A DNA stretch of 64,000 nucleotides, from positions 1-64,000 of the forward strand of contig DASYXK010000015.1 of assembly GCA_035935115.1 (NCBI GenBank), given 5' to 3'. This stretch comes from TA-20 sp035935115 (GTDB lineage: Archaea > Thermoproteota > Nitrososphaeria > Nitrososphaerales > Nitrosopumilaceae). Shown here one piece after another: positions 33,841 to 41,706 of the stretch. Made by a program: the position numbers and the translations under genes. Position 1 is the stretch's first letter. Each line of letters begins with the position of its first letter. Below the pieces are notes generated by a model. It was given only the letters and a program-made list of their open reading frames with translations. It was not told the DNA's origin and made no database searches.

Positions 33841-34350
33841 ATGACGGAGGGGGTGGCAACAAAAAAAGGCATAATCCTTACTGCAATAATACTGGGCATA
33901 ATCACCGCTGCCAGTTTTTCATTATGGTTAATTCCCCAACACTCTAACTCTGGTCCTCTCCTTTCTGATTATCGTAATGAATTAGAAAGTATCAAAGAAA
34001 GACACGATATCATAATCAATGAGACTAGTAACGAGTTAAATAACATGCTTGGTGGTTCTCTTTCTCCTGATGATTTTATAACGAGAGCCCAAACATCGTC
34101 CTCACAAGTAGATTCTCTCTTATCTGAAATAATAGAAAGTAGAGCACCTCAAGAATGGCGTGAAAGTTATCTCAATTATGGCGAAGCCCTAAAAAAGTAC
34201 AATGATTATCTAACAGAAACTATAGTCATCGCAAACAAGGTCAAAGGCAACGTCTCAATTAATGATCTTCAAGGTGAACTACAAAAGTTGGACTCTATGA
34301 GAAAGGAATCTAAGTCATATGCAATAAAGGCTAATGAGACAAAACCATGA
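33841..34350 (+). CDS. Single-pass membrane protein with helical exterior
   Basis: The 169-residue protein has a transmembrane helix at about residues 9-29 (GIILTAIILGIITAASFSLWL). A helical, charged external region follows with an Asn-Glu-Leu-rich segment, potentially coiled coil. No cysteine or catalytic motif is seen. It probably faces the outside, anchored by its N-terminus. The family is unknown, and it is a stand-alone gene. Confidence 0.65.
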   Translation: MTEGVATKKGIILTAIILGIITAASFSLWLIPQHSNSGPLLSDYRNELESIKERHDIIINETSNELNNMLGGSLSPDDFITRAQTSSSQVDSLLSEIIESRAPQEWRESYLNYGEALKKYNDYLTETIVIANKVKGNVSINDLQGELQKLDSMRKESKSYAIKANETKP

Positions 34351-34445
34351 GATTAGTGATTTTTTACGTCAAATTTTTTGATAACAATGGTTTGATGATG
34401 TATAAATTAGATTAATTAATAGGAAATACAATTTTTGTATATATC

Positions 34446-35588
34446 ATGTCAATAAAAGAGGCCAATCTGCAAAAAAATACTATTGAGGGCAGGACCAATA
34501 GATTGCTAGTAATTTGTGTTGACAGAGATGATGATATTGGCAGGGCAGGAGTTATCACACCAATTGTTGGTAGAAATGCATGTATTGATGCTGCACAAAG
34601 ACTTGCATTAGAAGATCCTGAAGATGCAGATTCTAATTCAATTTTTGCAGCAGTAAAAACCTACGAAGATCTAGTAAGCAAAGGATATCAGGCAGAAGTA
34701 ATTCTTGTTTCCGGTACAGAAAACAGAGGAGTAGAAGCTGATGAGAAAATAGTTTTACAAGTAAAATCAGTTATGGAAAAATACACTGCAAATGGAGCAG
34801 TAATTGTTTCTGATGGAGAAGATGACGAAAGTGTGATTCCAATAATTCAAAATGTATTACCCATTGTTTCAGTTCGAAGAGTTGTCATGCGGGCTAGTAG
34901 AAGTGTAGAATATTCATATGCAGTCTTTGGAAGATATTTGAAAGCAATTGCTTTTGATTCAAAATATTCAAAATTTTTCCTTGGAGTTCCAGGAATTTTG
35001 CTTTTGATTGGAGGGATTGCCACAGTACTTGGAATGACCAGAGAAATCTTTGCAGTTTTAGTAAGCATTCTTGGTGGAGCATTTCTAATCAGAGCTTTTG
35101 ATGTTGATCGAGCTTGGTCACATTGGGTAAAACCTACACCTGCAGGATTTATCAGAACATTTACAATGGTAACTGGAATACTTTTGATTCTAGTTTCAAT
35201 ACCCTCAGGATTAGGAGCTATTAATCCAGATCTAATTACGGCAAAACCGGACATATTGAAACTGGCCACAGATAAAGTGGTGATTGGTACTTTTGTTTCT
35301 GGAATGTTACCATTTTTGTGGATGGGTGTAGGATCTATGTTCGGAGGATCATTGTTAAGCAGCTGGTTCAAAGGAAGCATAAGATCAATAACGGACATAC
35401 TTAGAATTGTTGTTTTGATAACACTCTATCCTATTGTGTTACAGTTCACAACAATTATGACACATAATGAAAGTCCATTCACTCTACTCCCGCCTCTATT
35501 ACTTGGACTAGCAGTAATACTGATATCTGCCTCACTGCTCTTCCGTAGATATAGAAGGAAGAAAGGCGGTGAAGTACTATCGGAATAA
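34446..35588 (+). CDS. DUF373 family membrane protein
   Basis: The 380-residue protein has an N-terminal soluble domain with RLLVICVDRDDDIGRAGVITP and a VSDGEDDESVIP motif. About six transmembrane helices follow (from about residue 178 on). This is the archaeal DUF373 family, whose soluble part resembles a nucleotide- or metal-binding domain with conserved acidic residues. The function is unknown. Its last codons overlap the start of UppS, and the linkage to an isoprenoid enzyme suggests a lipid-carrier or membrane role, which is inference. Confidence 0.85.
   Translation: MSIKEANLQKNTIEGRTNRLLVICVDRDDDIGRAGVITPIVGRNACIDAAQRLALEDPEDADSNSIFAAVKTYEDLVSKGYQAEVILVSGTENRGVEADEKIVLQVKSVMEKYTANGAVIVSDGEDDESVIPIIQNVLPIVSVRRVVMRASRSVEYSYAVFGRYLKAIAFDSKYSKFFLGVPGILLLIGGIATVLGMTREIFAVLVSILGGAFLIRAFDVDRAWSHWVKPTPAGFIRTFTMVTGILLILVSIPSGLGAINPDLITAKPDILKLATDKVVIGTFVSGMLPFLWMGVGSMFGGSLLSSWFKGSIRSITDILRIVVLITLYPIVLQFTTIMTHNESPFTLLPPLLLGLAVILISASLLFRRYRRKKGGEVLSE
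35567..35571 (+). promoter_or_regulatory. Shine-Dalgarno that points to an AUC start for UppS
   Basis: GGTGA at 35567-35571 in the end of the DUF373 gene is complementary to the 16S rRNA 3' end. It is 7 bases before ATC 35579, the only start-like codon at a suitable distance in the UppS frame. No ATG, GTG or TTG exists in that frame between the preceding stop (35570-35572) and TTG 35690. Confidence 0.5.
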
Positions 35589-36367
35589 AAGAAAAAGCGC
35601 TTCATTTTGCTGGATTTTATAAAGTCTATTCAAACAAGCTTGAAAAGGAAATCAGGAATGGGGTAATTCCAAACCACATTGCAATAATATTGGATGGCAA
35701 TAGGAGATGGGCAAAAAGGAATCTAATTCTAAAGATTGACGGTCATTTCAGCGGAGCTGACGCTGTTGAAAAATTATTAGACTGGTGCGAAGAGCTTGAC
35801 ATAAAGATAATAACACTTTATGTTTTATCCGAAGAGAATTTGGCTCGCGATGATGCTGAATTACAGTATCTTTATGGTTTGATAAAAGCCAGACTTGAAA
35901 AATTGTATAACGATCCGCGAATACACAAAAATCGTATGAGGATAAAAGCTATTGGTCGTGTTGAGATATTGCCAGAATTTCTAAAAGAAGTTTTGAATAG
36001 ATTGGATGATACTACAAAGGATTACGATGATCATTATCTTAACATAGCTATAGCTTACGGTGGTCAGAACGAATTAGTAGATGCTGTAAAAAAGATTGCA
36101 GTCAAGATCAAGGAAGGTTCGCTTGATGTAGATGCAATAGACAAGGACGTTATTGAATCCTGTCTTTATACATCACATCTTCCACAATCATCACCAGATA
36201 TGATATTGAGAACTTCTGGAGAAAAGAGACTCAGTGGGTTTTTAGTATGGCAAAGTGCTTACAGTGAACTTGTTTTTATGGATGTATACTGGCCAGAGTT
36301 TAGAAAGATAGATCTCATGAGAGCAATTAGAACATTCCAAAGAAGAGCACGAAGATTAGGAAAATAG
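35579..36367 (+). CDS. uppS: Cis-prenyl diphosphate synthase (UppS family)
   Basis: The protein has PNHIAIILDGNRRWAKRN, the UppS signature, FSGADAVEKLLDWC, the catalytic-site loop and RTSGEKRLSGFLVWQSAYSEL near the end. It builds long cis-polyprenyl diphosphates for lipid carriers used in glycosylation. A start at TTG 35690 would delete the P-loop-forming DGN motif's upstream strand, so the true start must lie upstream. The frame is open from 35573 but has no ATG/GTG/TTG. ATC 35579 with a GGTGA Shine-Dalgarno gives 262 residues, the normal family length. A sequencing error is the alternative. Confidence 0.8.
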   Translation: MGIKEKALHFAGFYKVYSNKLEKEIRNGVIPNHIAIILDGNRRWAKRNLILKIDGHFSGADAVEKLLDWCEELDIKIITLYVLSEENLARDDAELQYLYGLIKARLEKLYNDPRIHKNRMRIKAIGRVEILPEFLKEVLNRLDDTTKDYDDHYLNIAIAYGGQNELVDAVKKIAVKIKEGSLDVDAIDKDVIESCLYTSHLPQSSPDMILRTSGEKRLSGFLVWQSAYSELVFMDVYWPEFRKIDLMRAIRTFQRRARRLGK

Positions 36368-36405
36368 TAGAAAAGAATACGTAGCTGAACTAATTGTCCT
36401 AAGTA

Positions 36406-36822
36406 ATGATTGAGGAAAGATCAGCAGGGACAGTTTTATTTAGAGAAACTCCCTCTGGTAAGATGTATCTTCTTCTAAACTATCCTTCTGGTCATTGGGA
36501 TTTTGTCAAGGGAAATATCGAGGAAGGTGAAACCCTAAAGGAGACAGTGATAAGAGAAATCAGAGAAGAAACAGGCATAACTGACGTGAGTTTTGTCGAT
36601 GGTTTTGAGGATAAAGTAGAATATCATTATCAACGGGATGGGGAATTGATTCACAAAGAAGTTGTTTTCTTTCTTGCTAAAACAAATACTGCAGATGTTA
36701 AGATTTCTCATGAGCATCAAGGATTTATCTGGCTTGGATATAATGACGCGTTAAAGAAACTAACCTATAAGAACGCACAAAATGTAATAAAAAAACTAAG
36801 AAACTTAGATGCCAAGACTTAG
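36406..36822 (+). CDS. Nudix hydrolase (Ap4A-type)
   Basis: The 138-residue protein has the full Nudix box G-x5-E-x7-REIREETGI (about 40-62), preceded by HWDFVKGNIE. The SAGTVLF start and WDFVKG are typical of the diadenosine tetraphosphate hydrolase subgroup, so hydrolysis of Ap4A or a similar dinucleotide is likely. The gene follows uppS by 38 bases and converges on pyrF with an 18-base overlap. Confidence 0.9.
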   Translation: MIEERSAGTVLFRETPSGKMYLLLNYPSGHWDFVKGNIEEGETLKETVIREIREETGITDVSFVDGFEDKVEYHYQRDGELIHKEVVFFLAKTNTADVKISHEHQGFIWLGYNDALKKLTYKNAQNVIKKLRNLDAKT

Positions 36823-37551
36823 TTCTTGAAGTTTTTTCGCTTCCAAAACAGGATCTTTTGCATTCAAAATTGTTCGTCCAACAATTAGATAATTTGCACC
36901 AGACCGAATTGCATTGACTGGATCCCCACCTTGTGTACCAACTCCGGGAGAGTAAATTTCACATCGTCCTTTTGATCTTTTGGAGCATGACTTTATTATT
37001 TGTGGAACTGTTGCGCCAACTACAATACCGTCTGCTTTCATAGAACAAGACCATTCCAAAAATAATTCATTAATTTTTAATGTCTTTTTGTTCTGTAGTA
37101 CGGTAAGACCATATCCTAATTTTGCACCAGGATGACTCATATGAACAAGTGTTATAATCCCATGATCATCTTTATGTGCAGATTCAATAAGACTTTGCAG
37201 ATTTTCGGAGCCCATTATTGGATTTACGATTACCGCATCAAATCCTGCTTGCCACAATTTCTCAGTTGCAATTTTATTGGTATTTCCAATATCATTTAAT
37301 TTTATATCTGCAATAGTTTGCAAGCCTGCATCATGAGCAACACGGTTTATTTTTGTAAGACTTTTTATTCCAAGTGGTAAGATTAGATGAAAATTAAATT
37401 TAATTGCACATAGAAATTTATTTAGTGTTTTTATATTTTTTATTGTATTACTTTCTAGTTTTTGAGTAGATGGGTTTTCCAAATCGTTTGCCAATATGAT
37501 TCTGCTTTTACCAGATGCAGATTCTCTTATTCTTGTTCTATAACCAGTCAT
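36805..37551 (-). CDS. pyrF: Orotidine 5'-phosphate decarboxylase
   Basis: The 248-residue TIM barrel has LANDLENP, then CAIKFNFHLIL with the Lys, and the catalytic IADIKLNDIGNTN (D-x-K-x-x-D). Near the end come the phosphate-binding SPGVGTQGG and YLIVGRTIL. It makes UMP from OMP. It overlaps the downstream hypothetical gene 37548-38204 by 4 bases upstream and the Nudix gene tail-to-tail. Confidence 0.95.
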   Translation of the reverse strand: MTGYRTRIRESASGKSRIILANDLENPSTQKLESNTIKNIKTLNKFLCAIKFNFHLILPLGIKSLTKINRVAHDAGLQTIADIKLNDIGNTNKIATEKLWQAGFDAVIVNPIMGSENLQSLIESAHKDDHGIITLVHMSHPGAKLGYGLTVLQNKKTLKINELFLEWSCSMKADGIVVGATVPQIIKSCSKRSKGRCEIYSPGVGTQGGDPVNAIRSGANYLIVGRTILNAKDPVLEAKKLQELSLGI

Positions 37552-38204
37552 AGTTTAACTAGCGGATGTTTATCTTTTAGTTTTATTACTTTAAGATAGG
37601 AATAACCATGCTCCGTTATAGCACTTACAAAAGTAGGTATCAATCCATCCTTACTTGAATATTTCAAAAAGGGTTTCATTGGTTCACTATCTAATTTAAC
37701 ATGACAGAAATAGGACACCTCATCTGATTCATTAAAATTCATAAAGACACCTATCACCCAATTTGTTCCATTTTGAAAAGCAAAAAGCGGGAATGGGGCT
37801 TCTTCAAATCCATAGCTTAGTTTTATCAGACTTGTAATGTCTTCAAGCTCAAGCGGTTCATAAGTTACTTCTAATTCTTTGTTTGTTTCTGGTTTTAGAG
37901 ATGGAGGTAATGATTTTACTCTAACAATTGGTGAATAGAGATATGTAGGATTTGTGATGGTATTAACAATCTCAGAATCTTCTTTTCCTCCCTTAAAACC
38001 ATATGAAAGATAATGACCAATCTTATCTATTGGAGTAAAATAGATTACCGGTTTTTCTTTAAGAAGATCCATTTGGACAGAAATAACATGTTGACCATCA
38101 AGATCAAATGAAAAAGATGTACGCGGAACTCTTTCAAAAGCACATACTAGTCTTGAAAATTCTATTATATCAGCAACTTGAATGTAATGTGGTAGTTTTA
38201 TCAT
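37548..38204 (-). CDS. Two-repeat hypothetical protein in operon with pyrF
   Basis: The 218-residue soluble protein appears to be an internal duplication. ADIIEFSRLVCAFERVPRTS and EDITSLIKLSYGFEEAPFPL match in pattern, and each is followed by a strand pair (HVISVQMDL and WVIGVFMNF) and a Tyr/Phe-rich strand (PVIYFTPID and VSYFCHVK). I do not recognise the family. The gene sits directly before pyrF (4-base overlap), so expression is probably shared. A beta-rich ligand-binding fold is a guess. Confidence 0.7.
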   Translation of the reverse strand: MIKLPHYIQVADIIEFSRLVCAFERVPRTSFSFDLDGQHVISVQMDLLKEKPVIYFTPIDKIGHYLSYGFKGGKEDSEIVNTITNPTYLYSPIVRVKSLPPSLKPETNKELEVTYEPLELEDITSLIKLSYGFEEAPFPLFAFQNGTNWVIGVFMNFNESDEVSYFCHVKLDSEPMKPFLKYSSKDGLIPTFVSAITEHGYSYLKVIKLKDKHPLVKL

Positions 38205-38258
38205 AGATCTCTTGAAAAAAATACCCCATTAAAAGGTAGTTAGTTACTATTCTAATCT

Positions 38259-39263
38259 TTATGACTCGCGTCGATCAATTATATCATTTACGTCTGGGCC
38301 AGTACCAATAAGAGTTATTGGCACCTTAAGTTGATCTTCGATTGATTTGATAAAATATTTTGCTGGCGAGCTAAGATCCAAAAAAGACTGCATGTGTACA
38401 CATTCAGGAAAAATTACGTCAAGCTTGGTTATGGCAATTTGAGTTGCGCTGTTAAGCATAATTGCCCTTTTTGCAAGTTCAAAATCAAATTCAGCTGCTC
38501 TTCTTTGTCTGCCAGTTACCGTTCCAATTTCTTGCCATCCTTTTGTAGTTGTTTGTTCTGGAGAAAGTTCGTTCTTTAAAGGACCTGTACCAACTCTAGT
38601 TACATAAGACTTGAAAACTACCATTACATCAGTTACGTTCTTTGGCCCAAGTCCAATATCAGAACATATTCCTGACGCAGTAACATCCTTTGATGTAACA
38701 TAAGGATATGTTCCATGCCATAATGAGAGAAATGTACCTTGTGTTCCTTCAACAAGAACATTCTCGTTTTGCTGTAAAGCATAGTTAATTGCATTAGGTA
38801 CATCCTCAAGATAAAGCGCCAGAGAATCTATATCTTTGGCAAGTTTTAGCGTTCTCATAGCTCTATCTGCATTAGCAGGTCCTGTACCTGAACCAGTACT
38901 GCCAATTGATTCTTTCAACCTACCTTGAGAGTCAGCTGTTTTATGAGATTCTTCAATAATTCCGCATTGAAAATCTACAAATGATCTATCAGATACTCCA
39001 AATTCTTCTATTTCTTTTAAAAGAATTTCTGGACTTACCACGACTCCAGGTCCAATAAGAAGTCTAGTATTTTTATTCAAAAATGCACTTGGCAACATTC
39101 TTACTTTGTATTTTTTATTGTCATATTCAATTGTGTGACCGGCATTTGGACCTGCACCTCCCCTTACAGCAATCACCGGATTATCTTTCATTGCAAGATA
39201 GGAAATTATCTTACCTTTTCCTTCATCTCCATAAAATCCACCCACAATAACTGTTGAAGGCAT
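38259..39263 (-). CDS. purA: Adenylosuccinate synthetase (short archaeal form)
   Basis: The 334-residue GTPase-like enzyme has GGFYGDEGKGKIISYLA (P-loop and catalytic Asp), NAGHTIEYD (His/Thr), and GSTGSGTGPANADRAMR with VEGTQGTFLSLWHGTYPYVTS. Archaeal short PurA is about 340 residues, versus about 430 in bacteria, so the length is right. It forms adenylosuccinate from IMP and Asp. The partner PurB is at 55982-57343. Confidence 0.96.
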   Translation of the reverse strand: MPSTVIVGGFYGDEGKGKIISYLAMKDNPVIAVRGGAGPNAGHTIEYDNKKYKVRMLPSAFLNKNTRLLIGPGVVVSPEILLKEIEEFGVSDRSFVDFQCGIIEESHKTADSQGRLKESIGSTGSGTGPANADRAMRTLKLAKDIDSLALYLEDVPNAINYALQQNENVLVEGTQGTFLSLWHGTYPYVTSKDVTASGICSDIGLGPKNVTDVMVVFKSYVTRVGTGPLKNELSPEQTTTKGWQEIGTVTGRQRRAAEFDFELAKRAIMLNSATQIAITKLDVIFPECVHMQSFLDLSSPAKYFIKSIEDQLKVPITLIGTGPDVNDIIDRRES

Positions 39264-39338
39264 ACAAGGAAAACATAGCTGGACATATTTAAGCCAAATT
39301 ATACCAATACAATTTTAACAAAGTGAGTCAGTGCAATT

Positions 39339-39803
39339 TTGTTGTCAGAACCAAACTATGCTGGAAATATCATAGTTTCATTAGCAAGTCTTCCAGAGTT
39401 TCTTCGAAAACCTATTTTGAAAAAAAGATTGATAGAATTTTTTTCAATGTCACAATTAGATAAACAAGAAATAATAAACAATGCTCTCCAAGCTGGGCCT
39501 ACGATCCCATTTGATAAATTTTCAAAGCTGTTTAAGACTTGGCTTGAAATTTTGAGCACTTTATCAGAAGAGCAAAGAACTGTCATGTTTACGACATACA
39601 TTAACGAAATTACAGAAAATCCACAAAAAATCATTTTATTTAATCTAGATGGAATTTTGGAAGTGTATCTATCCTTGAATCAAAGTGAAAAGGATACAAT
39701 TTCTAAATCAGTTAAAAAAATAACTGATGTTTTGCAGGATAATAAAAAAAAGAGGCTACTTCTCACGATACCAGATAGAGCAAAAATCGAGCTTGGAATT
39801 TAA
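39339..39803 (+). CDS. Helical conserved-looking hypothetical protein
   Basis: The 154-residue protein is mostly helical: an N-terminal SLPEFLRKPILKKRLIEFFS, then TWLEILSTLSEEQRTVMF and a Lys-rich end. It begins at TTG 39339 (a second TTG follows), about 25 bases after an ATTTTAAC promoter element. No known family or catalytic motif is seen. It is convergent with the YggX-like gene (4-base overlap). Confidence 0.7.
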   Translation: MLSEPNYAGNIIVSLASLPEFLRKPILKKRLIEFFSMSQLDKQEIINNALQAGPTIPFDKFSKLFKTWLEILSTLSEEQRTVMFTTYINEITENPQKIILFNLDGILEVYLSLNQSEKDTISKSVKKITDVLQDNKKKRLLLTIPDRAKIELGI

Positions 39804-40075
39804 GTTGGTTTTTCGGGATTTCGTTTGTTTTCATCGGCAAAGTTTACGACATCTCCTTCTGGTGTTAAAACACCAACAAAGACTTTTTCATATTTTTTGA
39901 GAACCTTTCTGTGATCTGGCATTGACATGTCAAGCTTCATTTCATTCATAACCATAACTCTGTATTGTTTCCATTCGGCCCAACATTCATTACAGCAGGG
40001 ATAATTTGCTGCCATAGGATCAAGTTCTACTTCTACCGGAATATCTTTTTTACATTTGGTACATATTTTTGCCAT
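39800..40075 (-). CDS. Zinc-cluster protein with Fe(II)-trafficking (YggX)-like domain
   Basis: The 91-residue protein starts with a metal cluster (C5, C8, then C27, C28, C31). It continues with CWAEWKQYRVMVMNEMKLDM and PDHRKVLKKYEKVFVG. The latter closely parallels the YggX/Fe(2+)-trafficking domain (W-x-W..K..M..NE..L.M....HR..L...M..FLF). YggX protects Fe-S proteins from oxidative damage in bacteria; a related oxidative-stress or Fe-S role is likely. The additional N-terminal zinc cluster differs from the bacterial form. The tail has an acidic, Asn-rich segment. Confidence 0.72.
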   Translation of the reverse strand: MAKICTKCKKDIPVEVELDPMAANYPCCNECWAEWKQYRVMVMNEMKLDMSMPDHRKVLKKYEKVFVGVLTPEGDVVNFADENKRNPEKPT

Positions 40076-40146
40076 AACGTGACAACAAATTGTCGCAATT
40101 TATTCTTTTAATAAAGAGATATTAGCGCAATTAACGTAGATATGAT

Positions 40147-40353
40147 ATGAAGATAAAATGCCCAAAATGCAGCGACATAGCAGAGATGGGAGATGATTTT
40201 TCATTTGTCAAGTGTTCACATTGTTCACTTGATATGACATATGGTGAATATGTAAAATATCTTACATACAAAGATGCCAGATATTCTGATATTCTAGGAG
40301 ATTATGCTTCCGCTACAGAAGGCACTACAGCTGGAACTCTTGACGATTGGTAG
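40147..40353 (+). CDS. Small zinc-finger protein
   Basis: The 68-residue protein has two CxxC pairs (CPKC and CSHC, about residues 4-26), a Tyr-rich middle and an acidic, Thr-rich C-terminus ending in DDW. The ribbon could bind zinc. It is divergent from the YggX-like gene. The function is unknown. Confidence 0.65.
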   Translation: MKIKCPKCSDIAEMGDDFSFVKCSHCSLDMTYGEYVKYLTYKDARYSDILGDYASATEGTTAGTLDDW

Positions 40354-40404
40354 AAAAAATTTACCTGTAAGACTTAATTAATTTTGAATGAATACTGCGA
40401 TTAG

Positions 40405-41040
40405 TTGGAATTTGTACTTGAGATAATTCTTAATCTAGTAGGTTTTGGAGTAGGTCTTCTAATAGGAATTTTTGCACATATTGGTTTTAAAAATACTGGC
40501 AGCCCAACACTTTTCCGTTTAACAATAGCTTTTTTGGCAATAAGCATAGGATTTGGCGTTGTAGGTTTGGGATACATAGGCGATTCTTTTTTCATTCATT
40601 CTGGAAAAATAGAATCAGGAATTCAAACTTTAGGAATTGGAATTCAAACAATAGGGTATTTTTTTATTGCATTTTCCCATGGTATCAAGTCATTTTTCCC
40701 CAAGTCAAGATATTTGAAATCAATTGTTGTACCACTTTTCATCATTCCAGGTAATTCAATTGAGCATATTATAAGGTCAATTTCTTTTATCCTACTGGTA
40801 TATGGGACAATAGAGACAATAATGTCATATATGGAAAATAGGAAGACTAGTACGATTTTCGTTGCTTCTGGTCTAGGGCTCCTTGCATTAGGAGAATTTC
40901 TTGGATGGTATTCCGTGGTGTTTCCAAAATCAGTCCTTTATGTGATATCACTCTCAACTAAGATAGTAGGATTGGGAGCTCTGTTCGTACCCATCTCCAA
41001 AGTTCCATTAAGAGGGATGAAATTTGGCGGCAATATATAG
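40405..41040 (+). CDS. Multi-pass membrane protein
   Basis: The 211-residue protein has about six hydrophobic helices (roughly residues 5-25, 38-58, 70-92, 104-125, 140-160 and 170-190) joined by short loops. The start at TTG 40405 follows a TGAATACTGCGATTAG region without a clear Shine-Dalgarno. It has no catalytic motif I know. The tail overlaps the winged-helix gene by 17 bases, so the two are translationally linked and a membrane-sensor or regulator pairing is plausible. Confidence 0.7.
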   Translation: MEFVLEIILNLVGFGVGLLIGIFAHIGFKNTGSPTLFRLTIAFLAISIGFGVVGLGYIGDSFFIHSGKIESGIQTLGIGIQTIGYFFIAFSHGIKSFFPKSRYLKSIVVPLFIIPGNSIEHIIRSISFILLVYGTIETIMSYMENRKTSTIFVASGLGLLALGEFLGWYSVVFPKSVLYVISLSTKIVGLGALFVPISKVPLRGMKFGGNI

Positions 41041-41314
41041 AACTCACATGAGTATAATTGGCGATATACTTACTACTACAAGAGATGAGGTACCAGATGA
41101 GACTGGTGCCAGTGTTACCTATCTCATACGAAAAGCTAACATTTCTTATGGAAGAATATCAAAAATTTTAGAAACATTAGTGCAGCAGGGCCTTTTGGAA
41201 CAAACAAGCTCTGATAGAGCATGCAAGTATAAGATTAGTTCAAGAGGAAGGGAATTCTTGCAGGCATATCGTGGATTCAGAGAATTTGCAGAGACATTTG
41301 GTTTAAGAATTTAG
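41024..41314 (+). CDS. Winged-helix regulator, paralogous to 48012-48293
   Basis: The 96-residue protein begins at TTG 41024 with AAIYRTHMSIIGDILTTTRDE. It has a winged helix with VTYLIRKANISYGRISKILETLVQQGLLE and an aromatic end (FRGFREFAETFGL). The N-terminal YRT-M-I-x-D-L element, the ANIS-x-x-RISK helix and the F-G-L terminus are shared with the second winged-helix gene in this window. This is a thaumarchaeal-type small regulator family. It overlaps the membrane-protein gene by 17 bases. Confidence 0.8.
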   Translation: MAAIYRTHMSIIGDILTTTRDEVPDETGASVTYLIRKANISYGRISKILETLVQQGLLEQTSSDRACKYKISSRGREFLQAYRGFREFAETFGLRI

Positions 41315-41397
41315 CTTTTATCTTCTTCGACATCTTCTTCATCTTCGATATCATCATCAAAATCATCTTCAAAATCATTATCGTATTCGTTTGACAT
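41311..41397 (-). CDS. Very acidic 28-residue microprotein (tentative)
   Basis: A minus-strand frame encodes MSNEYDNDFEDDFDDD followed by more Asp/Glu and a KS end. The composition is close to pure acid with a few Phe. It may be a tiny RNA-polymerase- or ribosome-associated acidic protein, or an accident of a GAT/GAA-rich repeat. Its end overlaps the winged-helix gene by 4 bases, convergent, and the region upstream (41398-41516) is otherwise empty. Confidence 0.4.
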   Translation of the reverse strand: MSNEYDNDFEDDFDDDIEDEEDVEEDKS

Positions 41398-41516
41398 CGT
41401 CAGTAGAAAAAAGTAAATTACTATTAAGGATTTAGGTGGATAACTATTTTTGGTTTTGAAACATCAAATGTAGATAATTAAAGTTCCGCTGATATGTTGT
41501 TTTAACAATGATTCTT

Positions 41517-41630
41517 TTAGACAGAAGCTCCTACCCAACCACCACATGAAACACAAATGTCCATTCCGTCTTCATTGACATATGTTTCACCTCCAGGTGG
41601 ACATTGACATTGTTGAATTTCTTCACCCAT
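41517..41630 (-). CDS. 37-residue Cys-rich microprotein
   Basis: The frame can start at ATG 41630 and encodes MGEEIQQCQCPPGGETYV followed by DGMDICVSCGGW. It contains CxC and CxxC, a likely metal-binding knuckle. The longer frame to 41750 crosses the Sua5 gene start and is less likely. No family is recognised. It is divergent from Sua5. Confidence 0.5.
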   Translation of the reverse strand: MGEEIQQCQCPPGGETYVNEDGMDICVSCGGWVGASV

Positions 41631-41706
41631 ATACAAGGTTACGTCAATCAATCTTATATTGTTTAATAACAAGACATAATTTACTTCATCGCCTTTTGAA
41701 AAAATT

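Noticed and set aside
34847..35398. Minus-strand ORF of 183 residues opposite DUF373
   Set aside because: The membrane-protein codons on the plus strand create this open frame. It has no start context or family match.
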